A stretch of 34,301 bases of DNA from Flavobacteriaceae bacterium (GCA_030726725.1 JANRDC010000012.1:1-34301); one strand, 5' to 3'; positions 16,403-25,815 are shown, numbered from the stretch's first letter. A program made the numbers and translations. The notes: generated by a model from the sequence alone, not told the origin.

Positions 16403-16417
16403 ATCAGCGCTTTTGGG
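16392..16417. terminator. Hairpin across the gldC/engB stop codons
   Basis: CCCAAAA (16392-16398) and TTTTGGG (16411-16417) form a perfect 7-bp stem with a 12-base loop containing both stop codons. It could end both convergent transcripts. The stem is moderate in strength and no T-tract follows the plus strand. Confidence 0.35.
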
Positions 16418-17018
16418 CGTAAAAAGATTTGTTGATTTCGTCGATGTAGGCGAGTAAATCCTCCCTGCCCTGGTGGGCCGCTGAGGAAGTGACAAAGTGT
16501 TGGGGCATAGATTCCCATCCGTCCGCCAATAATTTCTGCTCGTAATCCGAGACATTTCGCGTGATGACTTGAGGGCCGATTTTGTCTGCTTTGGTAAAGA
16601 TGATGCAGAATGGAATTCCAGAGGTGCCCATCCAACGCATAAATTCCAAGTCAATTTTTTGTGCTTCAAGCCGAATATCGACCAGTACAAAGGCGCACAT
16701 CAACTGGGTGCGCTCTAAAAAGTAGTTGGTGATGTATTTCTGGAAGGTTTTTTTGGCGGTTTTAGACACACGGGCATAACCATATCCTGGCAAATCCACC
16801 AAAAACCAGTTTTGGTTGATTTTGAAGTGGTTGATGTGTTGGGTCTTGCCTGGTCTTCCTGAAGTTTTGGCCAATCCTTTGCGCTGCACCAACATGTTGA
16901 TCAGGGAGGATTTGCCTACATTGGATCGCCCGATAAAGGCGTATTCAGGCAAAGGTTCCGCAGGACACTGAGCCACCTTGGCATTGCTCATGACAAAGTC
17001 AGCACTCGTGATTTTCAT
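16404..17018 (-). CDS. engB: Ribosome biogenesis GTPase EngB (YihA/YsxC)
   Basis: 204 residues with the TRAFAC GTPase motifs: G1 GRSNVGKSS (30-38), switch region GRPGKTQ, G3 DLPGYGYA (75-82) and G4 TKAD (142-145). EngB assists assembly of the large ribosomal subunit and is essential in many bacteria. It starts 9 bp after the alpha/beta hydrolase stop and is likely cotranscribed with it. Confidence 0.96.
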   Translation of the reverse strand: MKITSADFVMSNAKVAQCPAEPLPEYAFIGRSNVGKSSLINMLVQRKGLAKTSGRPGKTQHINHFKINQNWFLVDLPGYGYARVSKTAKKTFQKYITNYFLERTQLMCAFVLVDIRLEAQKIDLEFMRWMGTSGIPFCIIFTKADKIGPQVITRNVSDYEQKLLADGWESMPQHFVTSSAAHQGREDLLAYIDEINKSFYAQKR

Positions 17019-17027
17019 GGGAGAAAT

Positions 17028-17792
17028 TTAAAATGATCGGCTTTGTAGCCATTGGTCCAACAAGCGGTTAAACTCATCAGGATGTTCCATCATCGGTGCA
17101 TGACCGCATTTGTCGATCCAAAAAAGTTCCGCGTTGGGCATCAATCGCTCGAATTCTTCAGCGACATTTGGCGGAGTTACCTTGTCGTTTTTACCCCAAA
17201 TAATACAAGTGGGCATCAACATTTTGGGTAGGTCATGCGCCATATTGTGTCGAATCGCACTTTTGGCAATCGCCAAGGTTTTTATCAATTTGATACGGTC
17301 ATTGACCGTAGCATACACATCATCTACAATTTCTTTGGTAGCCACAGCAGGGTCGTAAAAAACATCTTGGGCTTTTTGCTTGATGTATTCATAGTCCCCC
17401 CTTTTTGGGTAACTGTCGCCCATAGCGCTTTCGTAAAGACCAGAACTCCCCGTAATGACCAATCCTTTGACAAAACTGGGGTGCATTTTGGAAAATAGCA
17501 AGCCGATATGGCCACCCAACGAATTTCCGATCAAAATCACATCGGTCAATCCCTTGTGGGTCAAGAAACCTTTGAGGTAGGTCGCAAAGCTTTTTACGGT
17601 TGTCTTTAATAACGGCATGTCGTAAATCGGCAATTCAGGAATAATCACCTTGTATCCTTTTGGAGGAAAAAAATCCGTCACCCCTTGAAAATTGCTTAAT
17701 CCACCCATCAAACCGTGAAGGATCACCAAGGGTTGTCCAGTTCCTATTTCGATGTAGGTATATTTTCCGTCTTTGATCAGTTGATCTTTCAT
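17028..17792 (-). CDS. Alpha/beta hydrolase
   Basis: 254 residues with the full catalytic triad of the fold: nucleophile Ser91 in GNSLGG, acid Asp203 in WGKNDKVTP and His231 in CGHAPMMEHP. The oxyanion-hole motif HGLMGG is at 26-31. No signal peptide, so cytoplasmic. The substrate cannot be read from the sequence. The place between engB and mraZ is common for such a gene in Bacteroidota, but no functional link to the cell wall is shown. Confidence 0.88.
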   Translation of the reverse strand: MKDQLIKDGKYTYIEIGTGQPLVILHGLMGGLSNFQGVTDFFPPKGYKVIIPELPIYDMPLLKTTVKSFATYLKGFLTHKGLTDVILIGNSLGGHIGLLFSKMHPSFVKGLVITGSSGLYESAMGDSYPKRGDYEYIKQKAQDVFYDPAVATKEIVDDVYATVNDRIKLIKTLAIAKSAIRHNMAHDLPKMLMPTCIIWGKNDKVTPPNVAEEFERLMPNAELFWIDKCGHAPMMEHPDEFNRLLDQWLQSRSF

Positions 17793-17814
17793 GGTTTTAT
17801 TTCAAGCATTCGGG

Positions 17815-17822
17815 CAAATATA
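17815..17822 (-). promoter_or_regulatory. -7 promoter element for hydrolase-engB
   Basis: On the minus strand this is TATATTTG, an exact TAnnTTTG, 22 bp before the hydrolase ATG. No -33 TTG is visible. Confidence 0.45.
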
Positions 17823-17950
17823 GTTATTCAGCGGTATAAAATACACCTGCTGGTTTTGGTGTAGGCGCGCACTTCGAAACTTTGACGGGTTGCCTCCATA
17901 GTCTAGTACTTATTCAACAACTGTTCAACAGGTCGGAAGTCTTGTCCAGT

Positions 17951-17972
17951 GGGTGATTGTCGCTGATCACCC
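17951..17972. repeat. Inverted repeat upstream of the MraZ boxes
   Basis: GGGTGAT (17951-17957) and ATCACCC (17966-17972) are perfect 7-bp complements around an 8-base loop. It sits 18 bp before the first MraZ box. It is not followed by a T-tract. A dyad binding site for a second regulator or a leader-free structural element are the options. Confidence 0.5.
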
Positions 17973-17989
17973 CAAAACTTATCAACAAT

Positions 17990-18014
17990 GTGGTAAAAAG
18001 TGGTAAAAAGTGGG
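17990..18014 (+). promoter_or_regulatory. MraZ operator: three direct repeats
   Basis: GTGGTAAAAA, GTGGTAAAAA and GTGGGAAAT begin at 17990, 18000 and 18010, an exact 10-bp period, that is, one helical turn. MraZ proteins bind series of TGGG-like or GTGG-like repeats in front of their own genes. The array ends 12 bp before the -7 element of mraZ, where bound protein would cover the -33 region, which fits autorepression of the dcw operon. Confidence 0.8.
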
Positions 18015-18025
18015 AAATTTCGTCT

Positions 18026-18033
18026 TATTTTTG
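18026..18033 (+). promoter_or_regulatory. -7 promoter element for mraZ and the dcw operon
   Basis: TATTTTTG is an exact TAnnTTTG, 26 bp before the GTG start of mraZ and directly after the MraZ boxes. No other exact element was noticed between dcw genes until yqeY, so this may drive the whole 13-gene block. Confidence 0.6.
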
Positions 18034-18059
18034 AAACATCAACCTATAGATAAGTTTTT

Positions 18060-18524
18060 GTGGTTCACCTCATTGGCTCATATGAATGCAAAGCAGACAG
18101 CAAGGGACGCGTTATGGTTCCTGCTGCTTTAAAAAAGCAACTGGCAGCGACAGGCGGTCAGGAGTTTATTTTGAAGCGCGCTGTATTTCAGCCGTGTTTG
18201 GAACTTTATCCTATGGGAGAATGGCAGGTGCTGATGGAAAAGATGAACCGCAAAAATCGGTTCAAGCAGAAAAACAACGATTTTATCCGCAGGTTTACCG
18301 CTGGTGTTAAGGTGGTAGATATCGACGCGGTGGGTCGTCTGCTCATCCCCAAAAATTTAATGGGTATTGCCCAAATCGACAAAGAAGTTGTGCTGAGTTG
18401 CGCGATTAACATTGTCGAGATCTGGGACAAAACCCTGTACGAGCAGGCGCTTAGTGAGTCTGCTTTGGATTTTGCACAGTTGGCAGAAGAAGTAATGGGA
18501 GATGACGATGACCAGCTATCATAA
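18060..18524 (+). CDS. mraZ: Transcriptional regulator MraZ
   Basis: 154 residues from a GTG start at 18060 (MVHLIGSYECK). Two AbrB-like half-domains are visible: ADSKGRVMVPAALKKQL (12-28) and VDIDAVGRLLIPKNL (86-100), each with the DxxGR signature. MraZ forms a ring and binds direct repeats in the dcw promoter; three such repeats lie 46 bp upstream. It probably represses its own operon and with it the division and cell-wall genes. Its end overlaps rsmH. Confidence 0.95.
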   Translation: MVHLIGSYECKADSKGRVMVPAALKKQLAATGGQEFILKRAVFQPCLELYPMGEWQVLMEKMNRKNRFKQKNNDFIRRFTAGVKVVDIDAVGRLLIPKNLMGIAQIDKEVVLSCAINIVEIWDKTLYEQALSESALDFAQLAEEVMGDDDDQLS

Positions 18525-19407
18525 TCCAGTATTGCTCGAAGAGTCCCTAGCGGGCTTAGAGATTAACCCTGACGGGGTGTACGTAGACGCAACTTTTGGT
18601 GGAGGCGGACACAGTCGCGCCATTTTGGCTCAGTTGTCCGAGCGGGGAAAATTGTACGCTTTTGATCAAGACGAGGCGGCCTGGCAGAACGAGATCGAGG
18701 ATCCTCGATTTGTGCTGATACGCGAAAACTTTCAGTTTATGCAACAGTTTTTGAGGTTTCATGGACAAAAAGAAGTCGATGGAATCCTGGCTGATTTAGG
18801 CGTCTCTTCCCACCAGTTTGACCAGGCTGAGCGGGGTTTTTCCACGCGTTTTGAAGGGGTGTTGGACATGCGTATGAATCAAAAACAAGTATTGACCGCT
18901 CGGGAAGTAGTCAATCGATACGCGGAGGAGGAACTCGCGCGCATATTTCATCTGTTTGGTGAATTGCGCTCCTCAAGGGCTATGGCCAAAGCTATTGTCG
19001 AAGCACGCGCTTTAGGCCCCATCGAGACCACAACGGCGCTTAATACTGTGCTCAAGCCATTTTTAAACGGATTTTACGACCACAAAATATTGGCCCAGGT
19101 CTATCAGGCAATACGCATTGAGGTGAACTCAGAGATGCAGGTTATCGAGTCTTTGTTGGCACAAGTGCCGTCCATGCTTAAACCAGGAGGTCGTTTGGTG
19201 GTGATCGCTTACCATTCTCTGGAAGATCGTTTGGTCAAGAATTTTATACGCGCCGGACGTTTTTCAGGAGAGGCGGAAAAAGATATGTACGGAAACACAG
19301 AAGTACCCTTAAAGAAAGTGGGTGGTTTGGTGGTTCCCAGTCCTGCAGAAATTTCGCGTAACAACAGGGCGCGTTCAGCAAAAATGAGAATAGCAGAAAA
19401 GAAGTGA
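18502..19407 (+). CDS. rsmH: 16S rRNA (cytosine1402-N4)-methyltransferase
   Basis: 301 residues (a start two codons later, at 18508, is equally possible). It methylates C1402 in the decoding centre of 16S rRNA. The SAM-binding motif is YVDATFGGGGHSRAIL (27-42). ILADLGVSSHQFD, RGFSTRFEGVLDMRM and IAYHSLEDRLVKNFI are conserved RsmH segments. The start overlaps mraZ by 23 bp, so translation is probably coupled. Confidence 0.96.
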   Translation: MTMTSYHNPVLLEESLAGLEINPDGVYVDATFGGGGHSRAILAQLSERGKLYAFDQDEAAWQNEIEDPRFVLIRENFQFMQQFLRFHGQKEVDGILADLGVSSHQFDQAERGFSTRFEGVLDMRMNQKQVLTAREVVNRYAEEELARIFHLFGELRSSRAMAKAIVEARALGPIETTTALNTVLKPFLNGFYDHKILAQVYQAIRIEVNSEMQVIESLLAQVPSMLKPGGRLVVIAYHSLEDRLVKNFIRAGRFSGEAEKDMYGNTEVPLKKVGGLVVPSPAEISRNNRARSAKMRIAEKK

Positions 19408-19408
19408 T

Positions 19409-19726
19409 ATGAAAAAACACCTAAAATCATTGCTTCAAGGATCTTTTTTGATCAATGAAGACGCCCCCAAACACTGGCGAATGATTTTGTATCTCTTTTT
19501 TTTAGCAGGGTTGATGATTCTCTCCGCGCATCGCGCAGAGGGTAAAGTGTATGAGATCGCACGCATCAACGAAGAAGTACAGGCGTTGAGAAATACTTAT
19601 GCCAGTGTCCGCGCTCGCTTGCAACAACAGCGTTTGGAATCCAACATCAGAAAACAAGTGGAAGGAATCGGTTTGATGCCGCCCCAATCTCCACCTACCA
19701 AAATAATAGTTCAATCCAAAGAGTAA
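19409..19726 (+). CDS. ftsL: FtsL-like division protein
   Basis: 105 residues: a short basic cytoplasmic start, one membrane segment at about 25-40 (MILYLFFLAGLMILSA) and a periplasmic coiled coil at about 46-85 (EIARINEEVQALRNTYASV). Size, topology and position between rsmH and ftsI are those of FtsL, a septal scaffold that joins FtsQ and activates FtsW-FtsI. Sequence conservation of FtsL is low, so the call rests on topology and place. It begins 1 bp after rsmH. Confidence 0.8.
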   Translation: MKKHLKSLLQGSFLINEDAPKHWRMILYLFFLAGLMILSAHRAEGKVYEIARINEEVQALRNTYASVRARLQQQRLESNIRKQVEGIGLMPPQSPPTKIIVQSKE

Positions 19727-19728
19727 CT

Positions 19729-21735
19729 ATGGCGCTCACTGAGAAAAACCTCCTGAGAAAACTCTACCTCATCGCATTTTTGCTCGCGATTTTTGGGGTG
19801 GCTGTGGTGGTGCGCATGTTTAAAATCCATTTTGTAGAAGGGCCTGAACTGCGCGCTGAGGCAGCTGAACGCACCGAACGCATGTTTACTATTGAGCCCA
19901 ACAAAGGCAGTTTGTTTTCCCATGATGGCAGCTTGTTGGCCACCTCAGTGACTCAGTACGAGGTGCGCTGGGATGCGGTTTCTGTCAAATCAAAAGATTT
20001 TGAAGCATTGGTCAAACCTTTGTCGGACTCGTTGTCCGTGATGCTGGGCAAGCCAGCTGCATATTATGAGCAGTATCTGAGGCAGGCCAAAGCCAAGGAA
20101 AATCGGTACACCATGATCGCTTCCAAGTTGGATTATATCGATTTTAAACGCATAGAGTCATTTCCGCTTTTTAGCAAAGGACCATTTAAAGGTGGTTTTA
20201 TCAGCGTGCAAAAAACAGTGCGTGACCATCCTCTAGGGGACATTGCCAAGCGTATGGTGGGTTATGAGAAGACGGATGAAAATGGGAAGCTCACGAGCAT
20301 TGGCCTGGAAGGTGCGTTTAGCAAGTACCTCAATGGCGTAGCTGGAAAAAGATTAAAACAGCGCATCGCTAAGGGGCAGTGGAAACCAGTGGGCATGAAC
20401 AACACCGTAGAGCCACAAGATGGATACGATGTGGTCTCCACCATTGATGTGGGCATCCAAGATATTGCGCACCACGCTTTGTTGACCCAGTTGGAAAAAT
20501 ATAAGGCTGACCACGGTACTGTGGTGGTGATGGAGGTGGCTACTGGAGAAATCAAAGCCATGTCCAATCTAGGAGTTAGTGCTGAGGGCCAATACTACGA
20601 GCGACTCAACTACGCGGTTTCTGAGTCCCACGAGCCTGGGTCTACCTTTAAAGTGATGTCCTTGGTGGCTGCGCTGGAGGACAAATACGTGGATACCAAC
20701 AGTATTGTGGATACCCAAAACGGACTCTATAAGGTGTACAATGGCATGGTGCGTGACTCCCACAAAGGTGGATATGGAAAAATCACAGTCTCCAAAGCCT
20801 TAATGGTGTCTTCGAACACCGCATTTGCCAAAATAATTAATGAAAACTATCGAGACAATCCCAAAAAGTTTGTCAACCGACTGCGCAATATGAATTTGCA
20901 TCAACCCTTGGATCTTCCCATTGCTGGCGAGGGATTGCCGGTGATCAGATACCCAGGCGACAAGGGTTGGTCAGGACTTTCTTTGGCTTGGATGGCTTAT
21001 GGATATGAAGTTTCACTCACGCCGCTGCAGACCTTGACGTTTTACAATGCCATTGCCAACAACGGGGAGATGGTCCGCCCTAGATTGATTAAAGAAATTC
21101 GTTCTTGGGATAAGGTAATTCAACGCTTTGACAAGGAAGTGATCAATCCGTCGATTTGTTCTGAGGAGACCTTGGGCAAGGTACGGCAAATCCTTTCCGA
21201 CATTGTCAACAAGAAAGGGGGCACGGGAAGAGGCTTATACGATCCCAATTTCTCTATGGCTGGCAAAACCGGAACTACACAAAAAAACTACGCCTCAGGA
21301 GACAAAGACAAGCTTAAGTATATCTCTACTTTTTCGGGTTATTTTCCGGCGGACAACCCCAAGTACTCATGTATCGTTGTCATTCATGAGCCCGATAAAG
21401 GCATAGGTTATTACGGGGCGGATGTGTCTGGACCTGTGTTTAAGGCGATCGCTCAAAAAATATATACTTCCAACCACAATGCCCAGTGGGTAGCGGCTAC
21501 ATGGAAGCCCAGTTCAGAGATTCAAGAGCAAAAAGTATCCTACGAATTGTTGACTAAGGGACCGCTTTTGGTCATGCCTGATCTGGATGGTTTGCCGGGC
21601 AGAGATGCGGTGGCTTTGTTGGAAAACAATGGGGTTTCGGTGCGCATACAAGGAATAGGTCAGGTCAAGGCTCAGTCTTTGGTGCCTGGATCACCGCTGG
21701 TTAAAGGAACAACTGTACAACTGACATTGGAATGA
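19729..21735 (+). CDS. ftsI: Septal peptidoglycan transpeptidase (class B PBP) with PASTA domain
   Basis: 668 residues. One N-terminal membrane anchor (about 11-30), a PBP dimerisation domain, then a transpeptidase domain with all three active-site motifs: STFK (Ser305 nucleophile), SSN (361-363) and KTGT (513-516). A single PASTA domain closes the protein (about 611-668, MPDLDGLPGRDAVALLENNG). It crosslinks septal peptidoglycan with FtsW. E. coli FtsI has no PASTA domain, while this type, like Bacillus SpoVD/PBP2B, does. The stop overlaps murE by 4 bp (ATGA). Confidence 0.95.
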   Translation: MALTEKNLLRKLYLIAFLLAIFGVAVVVRMFKIHFVEGPELRAEAAERTERMFTIEPNKGSLFSHDGSLLATSVTQYEVRWDAVSVKSKDFEALVKPLSDSLSVMLGKPAAYYEQYLRQAKAKENRYTMIASKLDYIDFKRIESFPLFSKGPFKGGFISVQKTVRDHPLGDIAKRMVGYEKTDENGKLTSIGLEGAFSKYLNGVAGKRLKQRIAKGQWKPVGMNNTVEPQDGYDVVSTIDVGIQDIAHHALLTQLEKYKADHGTVVVMEVATGEIKAMSNLGVSAEGQYYERLNYAVSESHEPGSTFKVMSLVAALEDKYVDTNSIVDTQNGLYKVYNGMVRDSHKGGYGKITVSKALMVSSNTAFAKIINENYRDNPKKFVNRLRNMNLHQPLDLPIAGEGLPVIRYPGDKGWSGLSLAWMAYGYEVSLTPLQTLTFYNAIANNGEMVRPRLIKEIRSWDKVIQRFDKEVINPSICSEETLGKVRQILSDIVNKKGGTGRGLYDPNFSMAGKTGTTQKNYASGDKDKLKYISTFSGYFPADNPKYSCIVVIHEPDKGIGYYGADVSGPVFKAIAQKIYTSNHNAQWVAATWKPSSEIQEQKVSYELLTKGPLLVMPDLDGLPGRDAVALLENNGVSVRIQGIGQVKAQSLVPGSPLVKGTTVQLTLE

Positions 21736-23201
21736 AAGCGCTAAAGGATTTGCTTTTTGGGGTGCGTATCGACGAAGTAGCAGGATCGACTCAGATTCCG
21801 GTGACCAGTGTTGTATTGGATTCTCGCCGTGCGGAAAAAGACAGTTTGTTTGTCGCGGTGAAGGGTGCTCAAGTCGACGGTCACGCATATATTGACCGGG
21901 CGATTGAACTGGGCGCTCGCTCGGTGGTGTGTGCCCAAATTCCAGAAGTACTGCATCCAGGTGTCACTTATGTGGGGGTACCCGCTCCAGAAGTTGCTTT
22001 GGGTGTGATTGCAGCTCATTTTTATGATCACCCCTCGAAAACGGTGACCTTGGTCGGCACCACAGGTACCAATGGAAAAACGACCACCAGCAGTTTGCTC
22101 TATGCCCTCTACACGGCCATGGGTTACGTCACTGGTTTGATATCCACCATTGAAATCCGCGTGGGTGAAGAGCGTTTTCCCACTTTAAACACGACGCCAG
22201 ATGCGTTGACCATACAGCGCTATCTCGCTATGATGCGGGATCGAGGCGCTTCGTATTGCTTTATGGAAGTGAGTTCCCATGGCATTGCCCAGCACCGCAT
22301 TGAGGGCTTGGTGTTTGCCGGAGCGGTGTTTACCAACCTCACCCATGATCATTTGGATTATCACCACACATTTGCCGAGTATAGAGACACCAAGAAAAAA
22401 TTGTTTGATGGGTTGACTCCACAGGCTTGGGCCTTGGTCAACGCAGACGACAAAAACGGGCTCTATATGGCCCAAAACACCCAGGCCAAAGTGCGCACTT
22501 ACGCGCTTAAGTCCATGGCGGATTACCGGGCCCAGATCTTGGAGAATCATTTTACCGGCCTGCAATTGCAGTTGGATGGACACGAGTTTTGGAGTCCCCT
22601 GGTCGGAGCTTTTAACGCCTATAATTTATTGGCGATATACGCTGCTGCATTGCAGTTGGGCAGCCGTCCTGAAGAAGTGCTTCCAGCCCTGAGCCAACTG
22701 GGTCATGTGCCGGGAAGATTTCAGGCATTTCGCGGGCCGAATCAGGTGACGGTAGTGGTCGATTACGCCCATACCCCAGATGCGTTGGAAAATGTTTTGG
22801 AGACCATCCAAGCGATTCGCACCAAAAACGAACAGTTGATCACTGTGGTGGGCTGTGGCGGAGATCGAGATACCGCCAAGCGCCCGGTCATGGCAGCTAT
22901 TGCTGCACAGAACAGTGATCGAGCTATTTTCACCTCAGACAATCCCAGAACTGAGGATCCAAAAGCCATCCTCCAAGCCATGGAAGCAGGGGTTCCCGCA
23001 GACAGATCCAACAGGTATCTAGTCATCGAAGACCGTTTTCAAGCGATTAAAACAGCGGTGGCTATGGCTGCTCCTCACGATATTATCCTCATTGCAGGAA
23101 AAGGCCATGAAACCTATCAGGAAGTCAAAGGGGTCCGCACCCCATTTGACGATATGGCCATCGCACAATCCTTATTGACCCCTAACCAACCAACACCATG
23201 A
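21732..23201 (+). CDS. murE: UDP-MurNAc-Ala-Glu--meso-diaminopimelate ligase
   Basis: 489 residues of the Mur ligase family. The ATP P-loop is [13 protein letters not shown] (109-121), and [11 protein letters not shown] and [10 protein letters not shown] (343-352) are further family motifs. The residues that select the third amino acid read DNPR (403-406), the meso-diaminopimelate type rather than the lysine type, so the peptide stem is predicted to carry meso-DAP. Overlaps ftsI and mraY by 4 bp each. Confidence 0.96.
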   Translation: MKALKDLLFGVRIDEVAGSTQIPVTSVVLDSRRAEKDSLFVAVKGAQVDGHAYIDRAIELGARSVVCAQIPEVLHPGVTYVGVPAPEVALGVIAAHFYDHPSKTVTLVGTTGTNGKTTTSSLLYALYTAMGYVTGLISTIEIRVGEERFPTLNTTPDALTIQRYLAMMRDRGASYCFMEVSSHGIAQHRIEGLVFAGAVFTNLTHDHLDYHHTFAEYRDTKKKLFDGLTPQAWALVNADDKNGLYMAQNTQAKVRTYALKSMADYRAQILENHFTGLQLQLDGHEFWSPLVGAFNAYNLLAIYAAALQLGSRPEEVLPALSQLGHVPGRFQAFRGPNQVTVVVDYAHTPDALENVLETIQAIRTKNEQLITVVGCGGDRDTAKRPVMAAIAAQNSDRAIFTSDNPRTEDPKAILQAMEAGVPADRSNRYLVIEDRFQAIKTAVAMAAPHDIILIAGKGHETYQEVKGVRTPFDDMAIAQSLLTPNQPTP

Positions 23202-24478
23202 TCTATTACCTGTTTGAGTACCTTCAAGCCCACTACGATTTTCCAGGAATAGGACTTTTTTCCTACTTGTCCTTTAGGGCGGCACTGTCGATTATTACCT
23301 CCCTGTTGATCGCCAGTATTTTTGGAAAGAAAATCATTGCAGCACTCAAACGCGCCCAGATCGGGGAAAGCATACGCGATTTGGGTTTAGAGGGTCAATC
23401 TCAGAAGGCTGGAACCCCAACCATGGGGGGCTTGATTATCATTTTGGCCACCTTGATTCCTGTGCTGTTGTTTGCCAAGATCGCTGAGGTGTATATCATT
23501 TTGTTGGTAGTGGCCACCCTTTGGATGGGGACTATAGGTTTTATCGACGATTACATCAAGGTATTTAAGAAAGACAAGCAAGGGCTGAAGGGAAAGTTTA
23601 AGGTGTTGGGTCAGGTCGGATTGGGATTAATCGTGGGGCTTACCCTGTATTTTCATCCAGAGGTGACCATGAGAACACACCAGAGTCCTGGCGTGCAAAT
23701 GGTGCAGACCGACGCTTATGAAACTGTAGTCGTGGGGCCCAACGGTGATCAGGGGGTTGCTCAGGCCACCCGTCTGGGGCAAATGTCTCCAGCTCAAAAA
23801 TCCACCAAAACCACCATCCCTTTTGTCAAAAACAACGAGTTTTCTTACGATCAGTTGATCGGTTGGATGGGTGAAGGTGCCAGTGATTACGCTTGGTTGA
23901 TCTTTATTCCTGTGGTGATTATCATCGTGACAGCGGTCTCCAATGGGGCCAACCTCACCGACGGTATCGATGGGTTGGCTGCAGGAACTTCAGCGATCAT
24001 CGCCTTGACCCTGGGTATATTGGCCTGGATTTCAGGAAACATCATTTTCTCAGATTATCTAGACGTCATGTTTATCCCCCGCGCCGGAGAAATCGTGGTG
24101 TTTGTGGGTGCATTTACAGGAGCCCTAGTCGGCTTTCTCTGGTACAACGCTTATCCAGCCCAGGTATTTATGGGAGATACAGGCAGTTTAACCATTGGCG
24201 GTATTATTGCCGTGATCGCCCTAATCGTGCGCAAGGAACTGCTGATCCCGGTGCTTTGCGGAATCTTTTTTGCGGAATCCCTTTCTGTAATGCTGCAGGT
24301 CGGATATTTCAAATACACCAAAAAGAAGTTTGGGGAGGGGAGGCGCATTTTTAAAATGGCGCCCCTTCACCACCACTACCAGAAGATGGGATATCACGAA
24401 AGCAAGATTGTCAGCCGTTTTTGGATCGTCGGTATTGCGCTGGCCATCATCACTATAGTCACCTTAAAAATCAGATAG
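23198..24478 (+). CDS. mraY: Phospho-MurNAc-pentapeptide transferase
   Basis: 426 residues, about 65 longer than E. coli MraY. It transfers phospho-MurNAc-pentapeptide to undecaprenyl phosphate, making lipid I in the inner membrane. Catalytic and binding motifs are present: FIDDYIKV (115-122), NLTDGIDGL (252-260), MGDTGS (325-330) and [10 protein letters not shown] (389-398). The extra length sits between residues about 153 and 230, a hydrophilic insertion in the loop after the fourth or fifth membrane segment, predicted on the periplasmic side. The insertion appears to be a feature of Bacteroidota MraY. Confidence 0.95.
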   Translation: MIYYLFEYLQAHYDFPGIGLFSYLSFRAALSIITSLLIASIFGKKIIAALKRAQIGESIRDLGLEGQSQKAGTPTMGGLIIILATLIPVLLFAKIAEVYIILLVVATLWMGTIGFIDDYIKVFKKDKQGLKGKFKVLGQVGLGLIVGLTLYFHPEVTMRTHQSPGVQMVQTDAYETVVVGPNGDQGVAQATRLGQMSPAQKSTKTTIPFVKNNEFSYDQLIGWMGEGASDYAWLIFIPVVIIIVTAVSNGANLTDGIDGLAAGTSAIIALTLGILAWISGNIIFSDYLDVMFIPRAGEIVVFVGAFTGALVGFLWYNAYPAQVFMGDTGSLTIGGIIAVIALIVRKELLIPVLCGIFFAESLSVMLQVGYFKYTKKKFGEGRRIFKMAPLHHHYQKMGYHESKIVSRFWIVGIALAIITIVTLKIR

Positions 24479-24479
24479 T

Positions 24480-25814
24480 ATGTCCTTGTTGGTTGTTTTA
24501 GGAGCAGGAGAGAGCGGCGTTGGCGCAGGGTTATTAGCCCAGGCCCAAGGCTACCAAGTCCTTGTTTCTGATCAAGGCGCCATCGCAACGCAGCACCAGA
24601 AAACGCTGGACGAGCGAGGGATCGCTTGGGAACAACACGGACACAACCACCCGGATCTAGCTCAGGCGTCACTGGTGGTGAAAAGTCCAGGTATTCCGGA
24701 CACTGCGCCTTTGGTTGCTCAATACCTAGCTCAAGGAGTTCCCGTGATTTCAGAAATAGAGTTGGGTGCTCGGTATACGGATAGCCCAATCGTCGCGATT
24801 ACAGGTTCCAACGGAAAGACCACAACCACTATGTTGACTTATCATTTGGTGGTGAGCGACGGGGTAGCTTGTGGGTTGGCAGGCAATATTGGCAACAGCT
24901 TTGCGGCTATGGTGACTCAAAACCCACAACCCATGTATGTGCTTGAGCTGAGCAGTTTTCAACTCGATGGCATAGAAACGCTGAAACCTCACGTGGCGGT
25001 GATCACCAATATATCACCGGACCATTTAGATCGCTATCAATACGACATCAACCGGTACATCTCTGCCAAGTTTCGCATCGCCATGAACCAAACGGCTGCG
25101 GATTACTTGATCTACGATGCGGATGATCCCGCGTTGAACACCTTTATTTCAAATAACAGTTTGGCTCCGACCCTTATTCCTTTTTCTGCCCTTAGGGTAT
25201 TGGATTTTGGGGTGTGGATGGACCAAGGCAAAATACATGTAAAACTACCCCAAGACTATTATACTATGGACGTCGATACCCTTGCATTAGAAGGCATTCA
25301 CAACATTAAAAACACCATGGCGGCTGCTGCGGCAGCTAGTTTGGTCAACATCCGAAAGGAAACGATCCGACAAAGCGTGCAGACCTTTCAAGGGGTGCCA
25401 CATCGCCTGGAATCCGTGCTCAAAATTCATCATGTCCACTACATCAACGACTCAAAAGCCACCAATGTCAATGCGGTTTACTACGCGTTGGAAAGTGTAA
25501 AAACACCCATTGTGTGGATTGTTGGGGGCGTCGATAAAGGCAATGACTATATGGAACTCATGCCTTTGGTACGCGAAAAAGTAAAAGCCATTGTGTGTTT
25601 GGGCTTGGACAACCAAAAGATCAAGGACACTTTCTCCAATGTGGTTGATTTGGTGGTGGAGACTTATGACATGGACGAGTGTGTGCGGGTTTGTTACAAA
25701 ATAGCGGAGCGTGGCGACACTGTTTTGCTCTCCCCAGCCTGCGCGAGTTTTGATTTGTTTAAGAATTATGAAGACCGCGGAGACCAGTTCAAGGCGGCTG
25801 TAAAAAATCTGTAG
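24480..25814 (+). CDS. murD: UDP-MurNAc-alanine--D-glutamate ligase
   Basis: 444 residues of the Mur ligase family. A Rossmann start (VVLGAGESGVGAG), the P-loop TGSNGKTTTT (108-117), ELSSFQLD and TNISPDHLDRY match MurD, and the C-terminal domain has NDSKATNVNAV and LLSPACASFD. It adds D-glutamate to UDP-MurNAc-Ala. The ATG lies 1 bp after mraY and its stop is 1 bp before ftsW. Confidence 0.96.
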   Translation: MSLLVVLGAGESGVGAGLLAQAQGYQVLVSDQGAIATQHQKTLDERGIAWEQHGHNHPDLAQASLVVKSPGIPDTAPLVAQYLAQGVPVISEIELGARYTDSPIVAITGSNGKTTTTMLTYHLVVSDGVACGLAGNIGNSFAAMVTQNPQPMYVLELSSFQLDGIETLKPHVAVITNISPDHLDRYQYDINRYISAKFRIAMNQTAADYLIYDADDPALNTFISNNSLAPTLIPFSALRVLDFGVWMDQGKIHVKLPQDYYTMDVDTLALEGIHNIKNTMAAAAAASLVNIRKETIRQSVQTFQGVPHRLESVLKIHHVHYINDSKATNVNAVYYALESVKTPIVWIVGGVDKGNDYMELMPLVREKVKAIVCLGLDNQKIKDTFSNVVDLVVETYDMDECVRVCYKIAERGDTVLLSPACASFDLFKNYEDRGDQFKAAVKNL

Positions 25815-25815
25815 T

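Noticed and set aside
17979-17987. Replication origin near mraZ, from the DnaA-box-like TTATCAACA
   Set aside because: Only one near-match with a mismatch in the core, no cluster of exact boxes, no AT-rich unwinding region and no dnaA gene. A regulatory role remains open, but an origin is not supported.
23893-24354. 153-codon frame on the plus strand within mraY
   Set aside because: Out of frame with mraY, whose motifs run through the whole stretch; the alternative product is low in hydrophobic order and rich in Arg, Tyr and Cys.
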